Shown here one piece after another: positions 55,304-63,788 of a stretch of DNA of 64,000 nucleotides. A model generated the notes under the pieces. That model was not told the DNA's origin, made no database searches, and worked only from the letters and a program-made list of their open reading frames with translations. The first letter of the stretch is position 1; every line of letters starts with the position of its first letter. Made by a program: the position numbers and the translations under genes. This stretch comes from Winkia neuii (GTDB taxonomy: Bacteria > Actinomycetota > Actinomycetes > Actinomycetales > Actinomycetaceae), in the NCBI RefSeq assembly GCF_029011175.1, contig NZ_CP118946.1, forward strand, positions 1,918,680 through 1,982,679, read 5' to 3'.

Positions 55304-56601
55304 ATCCTCCTCCTTACAGAAGATTCACTCATAGGTTCCTCAGCCGGTTCAGGCTCCGATTCAGACCCGGTTGTCTGCGCGTATGCACCTGCGAGACTGA
55401 GCGGGAGCATGTTCCCGTTGACGAGGTAGAGGTCGCCGCCAGCCTCGGGACTGATGCGATCGAGGTTTTCTAGTTCGCGGATATCGTTGGCGCTCATCCA
55501 GCCGTTTTGCCTTGCCACCGCATAACCATTCATTCGGGATTCGTAATCCCCACGTAGCAAGCCTTCGAGGTTGAACTTCACATAGATCTGCGGCTTCTCG
55601 CGCGGGCTGAGGAGTGTTTTGGTGATGGCCTGTTCCCACCGGATCACCCACGGGTCCAACGTGTACTTCACAAACTCCAACGACTGCTGCTCAATATTGG
55701 AAAACGAGGATTTTTCGAGGTCGCCGATCATGTGCGGGGGTATGCGGAAGATTCGAGCAATTTCGTTGATCTGAAACTTCCTCGTTTCAAGGAATTGAGC
55801 TTGTTCTGGGCTGACGGAGATGGGCGTGTATTTCATGCCTTCCTCGAGCACAGCGATCTTGTTCCCGTTGCGGGCTCCGCCGAACGTGGACTGCCAGGAC
55901 TCCCTAACGCGCGCGGGGTCTTTGATCGTTCCCGGATGCTCCAACACACCACCAGGTGCAGCACCGTTAGCAAAAAACGATGCGCCGTAGTCTTCTGTTG
56001 CTTGGGCGAGGCCGATGGCATTCTTTGCCATCGCAATCGGGCTATAACCAACCAGCCCGTCAAAGCCCAACCCTGGAATGTGCAGCACCTCGCGCGCCGA
56101 GAGTCGCACCGTGTCGAAGCGTCCAGCTGGTTCGTCCCAGGTGCGCTGATACTCGTAATAGAGTCGCCCAGCCTCGTCGCGCCCCACCATCATCCGGTTC
56201 GGCATCAACGGATACAAACCAATCACTTCATCTTTACCGTTGCGCAGCACTTGGGCGAACGCATTACCCCAAAGAAGCAAATGCGTCATCAGAGTTTCCC
56301 TAAAGACAAAGGATGTCATTTCAGGGTTCGGCTCATCATGCAACAGCCGGTATAAGGGATGGTCGAGCGCCTTCACCTTCGCCCCATCACTGCTCTGCTG
56401 GTAAACATGCAACGGCAGGCCCGCGATAGCTTCAGCCAAAATCCGCACGCATGAGTAGACGGCGGTCATTTGCATCGCGCTGCGTTCTGTCACCGGACGG
56501 CCAGAGCTCGTTGCCCCGAAGAAAAAGCTGTAGCCAGAGCTGATCGCGTGATCGTCAGCGGAGCGGGTGGTGTCGCCACGCAGCCAATTCAGAAAACTCA
56601 T
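55300..56601 (-). CDS. Phage portal protein (HK97 family)
   Basis: 433 residues from the ATG at 56601, with GAAAGGA upstream. SFLNWLRGDTT then a hydrophobic region, the signatures AMQMTAVYSCVRILAE and HPLYRLLHDEPNPEMTSFVFRETLM (in outline), and SFSNIEQQSLEFVKYTLDP near the middle are typical of HK97 gp3-like portals. It forms the dodecameric DNA channel. It lies between the terminase and protease genes, separated from the terminase by a plus-strand gene. Confidence 0.95.
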   Translation of the reverse strand: MSFLNWLRGDTTRSADDHAISSGYSFFFGATSSGRPVTERSAMQMTAVYSCVRILAEAIAGLPLHVYQQSSDGAKVKALDHPLYRLLHDEPNPEMTSFVFRETLMTHLLLWGNAFAQVLRNGKDEVIGLYPLMPNRMMVGRDEAGRLYYEYQRTWDEPAGRFDTVRLSAREVLHIPGLGFDGLVGYSPIAMAKNAIGLAQATEDYGASFFANGAAPGGVLEHPGTIKDPARVRESWQSTFGGARNGNKIAVLEEGMKYTPISVSPEQAQFLETRKFQINEIARIFRIPPHMIGDLEKSSFSNIEQQSLEFVKYTLDPWVIRWEQAITKTLLSPREKPQIYVKFNLEGLLRGDYESRMNGYAVARQNGWMSANDIRELENLDRISPEAGGDLYLVNGNMLPLSLAGAYAQTTGSESEPEPAEEPMSESSVRRRI

Positions 56602-56631
56602 GCGGTGTCCTTTCACATGTAGAATTGGAAT

Positions 56632-57003
56632 ATGAAAGCGCCCTCAAAACAGTCGTGGGCACTGATGAGTGTCCTGCTAGCGGCATTTTGGTTGTTGCCG
56701 CTCATTTCCATGTGGATCAGCAGGCTGAGCGATCCCAACGCCAAGTGGTTCATCGCGTTGCTCTTCCTCGCGTTTCCACTACTCACCATCGTTTTGAGCG
56801 TTATCGATGGGGCACGCCACGGGTTCGGCTGGTGGTGGCTACTGGCCCCGTTCGCAGGGTTCTTGACCACACTGTTCGTGTACTACAACGATTCAGCCCT
56901 CATCTACGGCGTCGCCTACTCGATCTTGGGACTGATCGGCGCAGGCATCGGCGCGTTCATCCATGAGCGTGCTCACAGCACGAGTAGGCCGCGTTCGTCA
57001 TAA
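56632..57003 (+). CDS. Plus-strand small membrane protein between portal and terminase (moron candidate)
   Basis: 123 residues on the opposite strand to all neighbours. Four membrane helices are visible: SVLLAAFWLLPLISMWI, FIALLFLAFPLLTIVLSVI, WWWLLAPFAGFLTTLFVYY and GVAYSILGLIGAGIGAFI, with a basic C-terminal tail. A weak GGA site precedes the ATG. It overlaps the convergent large-terminase end by 31 bases. Small membrane proteins in this place may be expressed from a lysogen, for instance in superinfection exclusion; that is inference. Confidence 0.65.
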   Translation: MKAPSKQSWALMSVLLAAFWLLPLISMWISRLSDPNAKWFIALLFLAFPLLTIVLSVIDGARHGFGWWWLLAPFAGFLTTLFVYYNDSALIYGVAYSILGLIGAGIGAFIHERAHSTSRPRSS

Positions 57004-58580
57004 ACACTGCCGCTGACGTGCCCGGTGCCGTTTCGGATGGCGCGGTCGAGGGCCATGATTGTTGCGACGACGCCGTCGATCTTCTCGGTGCTCTTTTGTT
57101 TGTCGGGTTTGATGTTTCCTGCTGGGTCGGTGCGGACGTGAATGTTGTCTACCATCCACGAAAGCACTGGATGCCCGCCATGTGCCAGTTTTCCCTCTAA
57201 AGCGAGTTTCATGAGTTCTTTGGATGGTGGGCTCATGTCTTTGAAGCCTTGCCCAAACGGAACAACCGTGAAACCTGCTTCGTCAAGGTTTTGGCTCATT
57301 TGGACTGCGCCCCACCGGTCGAATGCGATCTCGCGGATATCGAAGCGTTCACCGAGTTGCTCGATGAAGGCTTCAATTGCGCCGTAGTGGACGACGTTGC
57401 CCTCAGTGGTTTGTAGGAAGCCTTGCTGTTGCCACAGGTCGTAGGGCACGTGATCACGGGCAACCCTTAGTTTGAGGTTGTCTTCGGGTATCCAAAACCA
57501 TGGCGCGACCGTATATTTGTCATCGTCCCCGTAGGGTGGGAATACGAGAACGAAAGCAGTGATGTCCGTCGTGGAAGCCAAGTCGAGGCCGCCGTAACAC
57601 ACGCGTCCTTCCAAATCTGACAGGTCGACGGGTGCTGAGTTTTGGTTCCAGATGTGCATGGGCATCCACCGCACGCTTTGTTTGACCCATTGGTTGAGGC
57701 GAAGTTGGCGGAATGTGTTTTCTTCGGCTGGGTTTTGTTTCGCGCTCGTGCAGGCTTGGCGGACTTTCTCGATCGGGACAGTGATCCCTAAGCTCGGGTT
57801 AGCCTTATGCCACACGTCCTCGTCGGTCCAATCATCATCTTGCGCCGCCCCATAGATCACCGGGTAGAACGTGGGGTCGTGCTTTTTGCCATCTAGGATG
57901 TCTTGGGCTTTTTGGTGTTGCTCATAACAAATGCTATGCGTGTCGGTACCCGCTGTCGTGATGAGGAAGTACAGGGGTTGGGTGCGCGCGTCGCCTGATC
58001 CTTTCGTCATGACGTCGAACAAGGCACGGTTGGGTTGGGTGTGGAGTTCGTCGAAGACAACGCCGGAGATGTTGAACCCGTGCTTCGAATACGCCTCCGC
58101 GCTCAGCACCTGGTAGAAGGAGTTGGTGGGCTTGTAGATGATCCGCTTCTGCGAGGCAAGAATCTTGACGCGTTTGGACAGCGCTGGACTCATGCGAATC
58201 ATGTCCGCTGCGACCTCAAACACAATGGATGCTTGCTGGCGATCAGCCGCGCACCCATACACTTCAGCGCGTTCTTCACCATCCCCGCAGGTGAGTAGTA
58301 GCGCAATTGCGGCGGCGAGCTCACTTTTGCCCATCTTTTTGGGTATCTCGACGTAGGCGGTGGTGAATTGGCGGTAGCCGTCTTCTTTGACAGTGCCGAA
58401 CAGGTCGCGGATGATTTGCTCTTGCCAGTCGATGAGCTGGAAGGGCTTGCCTGACCAGCGGCCTTTGGTGTGCTTTAAGGCTTGGATGAACGCGACCGCG
58501 AAGTCGGCTTTACGCTTGTCGTAGCGTGAGCCTGTGGCCATGAATCGGGTCGGCGTGTAGGTGTCGAGAGTGCGCATCAC
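56973..58580 (-). CDS. Terminase large subunit
   Basis: 535 residues. An N-terminal ATPase with the Walker A-like EIPKKMGKSELAAA and the Walker B region GVVFDELHTQ, and a C-terminal nuclease with YGGLDLASTTDIT and later AFDRWGA motifs. This is the P27/TerL-like family used in packaging of cos or pac phage DNA. The gene starts just before the portal, as usual, but the small subunit lies about 5 kb upstream, beyond the methylase block. Confidence 0.95.
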   Translation of the reverse strand: MMRTLDTYTPTRFMATGSRYDKRKADFAVAFIQALKHTKGRWSGKPFQLIDWQEQIIRDLFGTVKEDGYRQFTTAYVEIPKKMGKSELAAAIALLLTCGDGEERAEVYGCAADRQQASIVFEVAADMIRMSPALSKRVKILASQKRIIYKPTNSFYQVLSAEAYSKHGFNISGVVFDELHTQPNRALFDVMTKGSGDARTQPLYFLITTAGTDTHSICYEQHQKAQDILDGKKHDPTFYPVIYGAAQDDDWTDEDVWHKANPSLGITVPIEKVRQACTSAKQNPAEENTFRQLRLNQWVKQSVRWMPMHIWNQNSAPVDLSDLEGRVCYGGLDLASTTDITAFVLVFPPYGDDDKYTVAPWFWIPEDNLKLRVARDHVPYDLWQQQGFLQTTEGNVVHYGAIEAFIEQLGERFDIREIAFDRWGAVQMSQNLDEAGFTVVPFGQGFKDMSPPSKELMKLALEGKLAHGGHPVLSWMVDNIHVRTDPAGNIKPDKQKSTEKIDGVVATIMALDRAIRNGTGHVSGSVYDERGLLVL

Positions 58581-58606
58581 GCCCTTCAGGCTCCTTCCTG
58601 TGCTGG

Positions 58607-58894
58607 TTAGTTGGTGTGGGCAAGCGCCCAGGCGATGGCGTGGCCGGCGTCTTCGAACAGTTCCTCAGCCTCAGCAACCAGGGCGAGTTCGCATTCAATG
58701 AAACTGCGGGCGTCCGATCCCCAGCCAGGGATGGGCTGCTCGGCGAGTTTGTAGACGCGGGCGTCGTTTCCGATCCGGCCTTTGCCCAGGTGCCGGTATG
58801 CCGAGGCGAGGACGAAGTCTCCGTAGGCGATAACCGTGCCGTAGCTGTCGGTCGCGATCTGCAGCTGCTCCATCGTGACCTTGCTGGTATTCAT
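58607..58894 (-). CDS. Hypothetical phage protein
   Basis: 95 residues with no signal or membrane segment, containing YGTVIAYGDFVLASAYRHLGKGRIGND, a pattern not assigned to a family. A GGAGCGAGGTC site precedes the ATG. Its end is 27 bases before the terminase start. It follows one copy of a 40-bp repeat. Confidence 0.6.
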   Translation of the reverse strand: MNTSKVTMEQLQIATDSYGTVIAYGDFVLASAYRHLGKGRIGNDARVYKLAEQPIPGWGSDARSFIECELALVAEAEELFEDAGHAIAWALAHTN

Positions 58895-58921
58895 GACCTC
58901 GCTCCTTTATTTCTTGTTCGA

Positions 58922-58961
58922 TCATGTACATACAGCCATAGGTGTGCGCGGTTATCCAGTC
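58922..58961. repeat. 40-bp intergenic repeat, copy 1
   Basis: TCATGTACATACAGCCATAGGTG, then seven different bases, then TTATCCAGTC, is repeated with the same internal spacing at 59864-59903. On the minus strand it precedes the 95-residue gene and follows the 216-residue gene. Confidence 0.85.
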
Positions 58962-58988
58962 GCTTTTCGCCGGTTCTCCGCAAGGAAC

Positions 58989-59639
58989 TCAGTGGTCGGA
59001 TTTGGGCAGGGTTTTACATGCTGCGTTGCCTTCCAGATTCGCTAGCAGGACTCGGCGCACGTGCTTGTAGTTGTCGCCGATCATGCCCAGGCGCAGCAAC
59101 CAGCAGCGCATCGCATACTTGTCATTTCCACCTGTCTTGGCAGGCTTCGCGGAGACTCTCGTGGCGGTTTTCGCGTGCTCGATCATGAGCTGAATCAGCA
59201 CGCTGACCGCTTCAATCACCTCCGCATCTGGGAGCTGGTCAAACCAGGCAAACTCAACGGTCCCTTCCGCCTCATCGATCGCCATGGGCGTAGCAGGAAT
59301 AACCAGTGCCTTAGCGATGAGTGCTCCCTTGGAGGCGAGCAGGGCGTCGAGCTTCGCGCCTGTGGCCTCGTCCCACCTGGTCGTGGGGAATGTGAGCGTG
59401 AGTCCGTAAACCTCACCCGCAGGCGCAAACCCGGCCGCGCTCGCGGCGTCGGTTATCGCGTCGCCGTCTGCGTTGTCTGGGAGGTGGAGCACCCAGTCCC
59501 GATCCAACCGCGCCTCACCAATCAGATAGTCAAAGGTGGGCATGCCAGCATACCTGGCTTTCACGCCAAGATGTTCCGCGATGACTTCGGCGAGTTTCTT
59601 ACGCCCAGCCTTGTTCGGGGTAAACTCGATCGTGGTCAT
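58989..59639 (-). CDS. Virulence-associated-protein-like phage gene
   Basis: 216 residues, starting MTTIEFTPNKAGRKKLAEV with AEHLGVKARYAGMPTFDYLIG. I recognise this as the pattern of a family found in prophages and mobile elements of Firmicutes and named 'virulence protein' in annotations without evidence of a role. No membrane helices. It overlaps the 60-residue gene upstream by four bases (ATGA). Function unknown. Confidence 0.6.
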   Translation of the reverse strand: MTTIEFTPNKAGRKKLAEVIAEHLGVKARYAGMPTFDYLIGEARLDRDWVLHLPDNADGDAITDAASAAGFAPAGEVYGLTLTFPTTRWDEATGAKLDALLASKGALIAKALVIPATPMAIDEAEGTVEFAWFDQLPDAEVIEAVSVLIQLMIEHAKTATRVSAKPAKTGGNDKYAMRCWLLRLGMIGDNYKHVRRVLLANLEGNAACKTLPKSDH

Positions 59640-59818
59640 CGGGTCACCTGTTCAAACCAAGAATCAACCAGTCGCAGATAGCCATGCGGGTCGTGTTCGA
59701 TCGCACCGGCAACCAGGGAGAAGTTCCACTTTCGTGCAATGTCGAGGGCTTCTTCAATGTCCCAGATGTTGATGCCTGCCTCCAGCATCTCGCTGATCTC
59801 GATATGTAGATCACTCAT
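59636..59818 (-). CDS. Small hypothetical phage protein
   Basis: 60 residues from the ATG at 59818, with GGAGGATGG upstream. It is helical, with SDLHIEISEMLEAGINIWDIEEALDIARKW in outline. It overlaps the next gene by ATGA. Possibly a small regulatory or scaffold protein; no family recognised. Confidence 0.6.
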   Translation of the reverse strand: MSDLHIEISEMLEAGINIWDIEEALDIARKWNFSLVAGAIEHDPHGYLRLVDSWFEQVTR

Positions 59819-59863
59819 GACCATCCTCCATCTCATGTTTCCCCCTTGTCGGGGTTTGTTTGG

Positions 59864-59903
59864 TCATGTACATACAGCCATAGGTGCGAGTGCTTATCCA
59901 GTC
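59864..59903. repeat. 40-bp intergenic repeat, copy 2
   Basis: Identical at 33 of 40 positions to 58922-58961. It contains the last codons and stop of the cytosine methyltransferase gene. Both copies include the same short ATG reading frame on the minus strand (MAVCT then TGA). Confidence 0.85.
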
Positions 59904-61300
59904 CCTGCGCGAGCAAAATTCTTCAGTCTTTCAAGGACGTGGCGAGCAACGGGCAAAGCGATCGCGTTACCCCACAACTTGTACTGGGCACTATCACTGG
60001 TTGGATTCTCCAACCAAGTAGTGACTTGGCGTGCGGTTCGTGGTTTCACGCCGCGCGCCAAGTTCCAGGTAGCCCAAATGCCCGTCCAATACTCGATGTC
60101 CTCGCTTGTCGGATCCTCGATAGCAAGACCGTCACACCAATCGTCAGGAAACCCCTGCAACCGGGCACACTCGACCGGCGTCAACCGCCTGGGGCACAGC
60201 GACGAGCTGGCGACCATGGGCGGATCGGTGTAATCCGTGGCCAGCAGCGCACCTGCCTGATCCTTGGTGACGCGGGTGAAATAGTCGGCCTTGGATGCGG
60301 CATAGACGGGCTCCAAGATGACCATGCCGCCCTGATTGCAGGTCGGCTCCCCGCCTTTCAAGTCGAGGGTTTTCGACACTTCCGCTTCGTAGCCGTAGTG
60401 GCCGCCACCGCTGCGGGACTGGTGGATCGAATTCAGGCCAAACACCCTGCGTTCTTCTGGGGCGTCGAGGAGGATGGGGACGTTGGTGGGTGAGTTGCCC
60501 ATCCGGGCAGTCAGCGTCTGCACCACCCCCGAGGAGTTAACGGTCAACCTCGAGTCCTGCGGATGATGATCCAACAACATCACCGAGCTGCTACGGCCTC
60601 CAAGGCTTGCTTCAGGGGTGTGGGCATGGTCTTGTTCTTGCGTGCCGCACGATTCAGGATTCCTTGGCAAGCTCGCGGGCTCAAAAAGAATCTCGGGTGC
60701 GGATCGGCCTGCAAAATCTGCGACAAGGTAGATGCGGCGGCGTCGTTGGGCGAGGCCGAAATGTTGCGCATCGAGTACACGCCATGCCAGTGAGAATCCC
60801 TCACCCATGACACATCCCGCGTACGGCCATCCACCCTCAGGGACAGGCATATCAGGCGTGCTCGGGTCGACGATGCGCGTGAGCGTGGTAAGGACGGTGG
60901 CGAAATCGGATCCTTTGTGTGAGGAGAACGCGCCAGGGACATTCTCCCAGATCGCGTAGCGTGGAAACATTCCATGGGTTGCTTTCCTCATCTGGTCAAT
61001 AATTCGTACAGCATGAAAGAACAGACCCGAGCGTTCACCCGCCAGGCCTGCTTGTTTACCTGCAACGGATAGGTCTTGGCAGGGAGAACCAAACGTGATC
61101 ACATCCACCGCATCAACATCAGCCCCGTTGACCCCGGTCACATCACCCACATGAGTGAGCTGCGGCAGGCGGCGGGTCGTAACGAGAATCGGAAATGGTT
61201 CGATTTCACTCGCCCACACAGGACGAATACCCGCCTGAATACCTGCGAGAGGGAAACCACCCGAGCCATCAAACAAGGAACCCAACGTCAACTCACTCAC
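59894..61300 (-). CDS. DNA (cytosine-5-)-methyltransferase
   Basis: 468 residues starting with GTG (VSELTLGSLFDGSGG, the SAM-binding motif I). The catalytic PCQ motif is in FGSPCQDLSV (Cys74), followed by the ENV motif (IWENVPGAF), the QRRRR motif and a late target-recognition domain, then a conserved SAM-closing VEPARLQGFPDDW-like motif at TPVECARLQGFPDDW. It probably protects phage DNA or modifies it against host restriction. It overlaps the upstream adenine/cytosine-N4 methylase gene by GTGA. Confidence 0.92.
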   Translation of the reverse strand: MSELTLGSLFDGSGGFPLAGIQAGIRPVWASEIEPFPILVTTRRLPQLTHVGDVTGVNGADVDAVDVITFGSPCQDLSVAGKQAGLAGERSGLFFHAVRIIDQMRKATHGMFPRYAIWENVPGAFSSHKGSDFATVLTTLTRIVDPSTPDMPVPEGGWPYAGCVMGEGFSLAWRVLDAQHFGLAQRRRRIYLVADFAGRSAPEILFEPASLPRNPESCGTQEQDHAHTPEASLGGRSSSVMLLDHHPQDSRLTVNSSGVVQTLTARMGNSPTNVPILLDAPEERRVFGLNSIHQSRSGGGHYGYEAEVSKTLDLKGGEPTCNQGGMVILEPVYAASKADYFTRVTKDQAGALLATDYTDPPMVASSSLCPRRLTPVECARLQGFPDDWCDGLAIEDPTSEDIEYWTGIWATWNLARGVKPRTARQVTTWLENPTSDSAQYKLWGNAIALPVARHVLERLKNFARAGTG

Positions 61301-62547
61301 GGTTCACCCCTCTTAACATCGCGCACCAAATCCAAATACGAATACTCTTTGCCGCCTCGCAGGCAGGTGATCCCTGCGGAGTCGCCGGTGTGTTCGGCAT
61401 AACGGCGCAAAATCACGGAGGCGTATTTTTCGTCGAGCTCCATGCAGTAGGCGATGCGGTCGGTTGCCTCAGCTGCCATGAGCGTGGAGCCTGAGCCTGC
61501 GAAGGTGTCGAGCACGATCGCGTTGGCCTGCGTGGAGTTCCCGATCGGATACGCCAACAAATCCAGCGGCTTACTGGTCGGGTGGTCAGCATTACGGCGG
61601 GGCTTGGCGAAGTTCCAGATCGTGGTTTGTTTCCGGTCGGCGTACCACTTGTGCTTACCCGTCTTCACCCACCCGAATAGCACCGGCTCGTGCTGCCACT
61701 GATACGGGGAACGTCCCAATACGAGGGAATCTTTAACCCAAATACAACAGCCCGACAGGTAAAAGCCTGCCTCAACGAAGGCGCGGCGGAAGTTCAAGCC
61801 TTCAGTGTCAGCGTGGAACACATACGCGGACGCGCCCTTCTCACACACGCCCACCATGTTCGAAAACGCTGATAGCAGGAAATCGTAGAACTTATCGCCA
61901 TCCATCTTGTCGTTCTTGATGGACAATCCGGATCCTGATTCGAAGGCGACGTTATATGGCGGATCAGTCAACACAAGATTCGCACGTTTACCATCCATCA
62001 ACAACTCGACGTCCTCGACGCTGGTGGCGTCGCCGCACACGAGTCGGTGACGGCCAAGCGTCCAGATATCCCCACGCTCCACGAACGCGGATGCTTCGAG
62101 TGCGGCGGTAAGGTCGAAGTCGTCGTCCTCAACCTCGTTCTCATCCAAGGAGCCGATCAACTGCTGGATTTCGGCGTCGTCGAAACCGGTGAGTTCAGCA
62201 TCGAAATCCGAAGCATCGAGGTCGGCGATGAGGAGGGCAAGTCTGTCGTTGTCCCATTCGCCGCTGATCTTGTTGAGCGCGATGTTGAGTGCTTTCTCGC
62301 GGGTCTCATCGAGCTCAACAACGATCACGTCCACGTCCGTGTGGCCGAGATCTTCGAGCACCTTCAAACGCTGGTGTCCACCGACGATGTTGCCAGTGGT
62401 GGAGTTCCAGATGACGGGTTCGACGTAGCCGAACTCGGTCAAGGATCGCTTGAGCTTCTCGTATTCGGCATCGCCAGGCTGGAGGTCTTTACGCGGATTG
62501 TAGTCAGCGGGCTTGAGTTCACTGATGGGCATTGGTTTCATGAGCAT
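61297..62547 (-). CDS. ParB-like N-terminus fused to DNA methylase (N-6/N-4 type)
   Basis: 416 residues. Residues 1-95 are ParB/Srx-like (PISELKPADYNPRK, IVGGHQRLKVLEDLG). After an acidic linker comes an N6-adenine/N4-cytosine methylase with TDPPYN near residue 195 and, towards the C-terminus, the SAM-binding DTFAGSGST; this order (DPPY before FxGxG) defines the beta class. Such fusions are common in phages of Gram-positive bacteria. It overlaps metK by 29 bases and the cytosine methylase gene by four. Confidence 0.9.
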   Translation of the reverse strand: MLMKPMPISELKPADYNPRKDLQPGDAEYEKLKRSLTEFGYVEPVIWNSTTGNIVGGHQRLKVLEDLGHTDVDVIVVELDETREKALNIALNKISGEWDNDRLALLIADLDASDFDAELTGFDDAEIQQLIGSLDENEVEDDDFDLTAALEASAFVERGDIWTLGRHRLVCGDATSVEDVELLMDGKRANLVLTDPPYNVAFESGSGLSIKNDKMDGDKFYDFLLSAFSNMVGVCEKGASAYVFHADTEGLNFRRAFVEAGFYLSGCCIWVKDSLVLGRSPYQWQHEPVLFGWVKTGKHKWYADRKQTTIWNFAKPRRNADHPTSKPLDLLAYPIGNSTQANAIVLDTFAGSGSTLMAAEATDRIAYCMELDEKYASVILRRYAEHTGDSAGITCLRGGKEYSYLDLVRDVKRGEP

Positions 62548-63709
62548 GTGTGGTCACCGCCTTCTTTAATGCGTCGACGTGAGCGAACGAGTTCTCCCAG
62601 TGCAAACCGGCATGGCCGAAGTGTCCGTAGGTCGAGTAGCGGGTGTAGCCGGGTGCTCGCAACCCCAAAGCGTCAATGATCGCTCCTGGGCGTAGCGGAA
62701 ACACCTCACGCGCAGCCTCGGTCAGGATCTTGTCGGAGTATTCACCACTGCCGAGCGTGTCGATGGTGAAGGCGACCGGATCAGCCTTCCCAATCGCATA
62801 GGAAATCGCGACCTGGCATTCCTGCGCAAGACCGGAGTCGACGATAGTCTTGGCTATCAGACGCGTCATATACGCACCCGAGCGGTCAACCTTGGACGCG
62901 TCCTTACCCGAGAACGCCCCACCACCATGTGGGGCGAGACCGCCGTAAGTGTCGACCATCAGCTTGCGACCAGTGAGCCCCGTGTCTGCCTTTGAACCAC
63001 CCACCGTAAACAAGCCCGAGGGATTCACCAGAATCTCGGTGTCAGCGCTAATTGGCAGATACGGCTTACACGCGGGTGCGACGATCAGTGTTTTGACCTC
63101 AGCCGCAAGCTCGTCCAGAGTCTTCGTAGCGTCGTGTTGGATCGACACCACCACGGTTTCGACTGCTACGGGTTGTCCGGCGGCGTCGTAGCGAACCGTC
63201 ACCTGCGCCTTACCATCGGACTTGATACCGCTGATCGTGCCGTCCTTGCGGGCGTCATCAAGACGCCCACAGATCTCATGCGAGAGTACGAGCGGCAATG
63301 GCAAACGCTGCGGGGTTTCGTTGGTGGCGTATCCGTAGACGGTGCCTTGATCGCCAGCGCCCTGCAACGCAAACTCACTCGTGTCTCCGAAGCGAGCCTC
63401 CAAGGACTTGGAAACTCCTGCGTTGATGTCTGGGGATTGGCGGCGTGTCCAGACGAAAACGAGGAACTTCCACGGCACATAACCCGCCTTCACCAGCGCG
63501 TAACGCACCGACTCACGAATACGCGGACGAACCTTCGAAGTGATCTCGCCAGTCACAATGATCCTGCGGCCAGATGCCATCACTTCTACTGCAACGCGGG
63601 CAGCAGGATCCTCGTAGAGGATATCGTCAAGGATCGTGTCAGCGATCAAATCACAGAGCTTATCGGGATGGCCGATACACACGGCCTCAGCAGTCTTCGT
63701 AACAGACAT
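62519..63709 (-). CDS. metK: S-adenosylmethionine synthetase, phage-encoded
   Basis: 396 residues from the ATG at 63709. It has the ATP loop GHPDKLCDLIAD, the GAGDQGTVYGYA signature and the GGGAFSGKDASKVDRSGAY signature, so all catalytic residues seem present. It makes SAM from methionine and ATP. It is the first gene of a block with two DNA methyltransferases, all overlapping, so SAM supply for methylation is the natural role. It may be an addition to a host metK elsewhere. Confidence 0.93.
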   Translation of the reverse strand: MSVTKTAEAVCIGHPDKLCDLIADTILDDILYEDPAARVAVEVMASGRRIIVTGEITSKVRPRIRESVRYALVKAGYVPWKFLVFVWTRRQSPDINAGVSKSLEARFGDTSEFALQGAGDQGTVYGYATNETPQRLPLPLVLSHEICGRLDDARKDGTISGIKSDGKAQVTVRYDAAGQPVAVETVVVSIQHDATKTLDELAAEVKTLIVAPACKPYLPISADTEILVNPSGLFTVGGSKADTGLTGRKLMVDTYGGLAPHGGGAFSGKDASKVDRSGAYMTRLIAKTIVDSGLAQECQVAISYAIGKADPVAFTIDTLGSGEYSDKILTEAAREVFPLRPGAIIDALGLRAPGYTRYSTYGHFGHAGLHWENSFAHVDALKKAVTTHAHETNAHQ

Positions 63710-63788
63710 ACACACTCACTTTCCAAAGAATCGGGACATAGAAAAGTGCCCACCCATCTCGGGCAGGCACACGAGAATCAAAGGGGTG

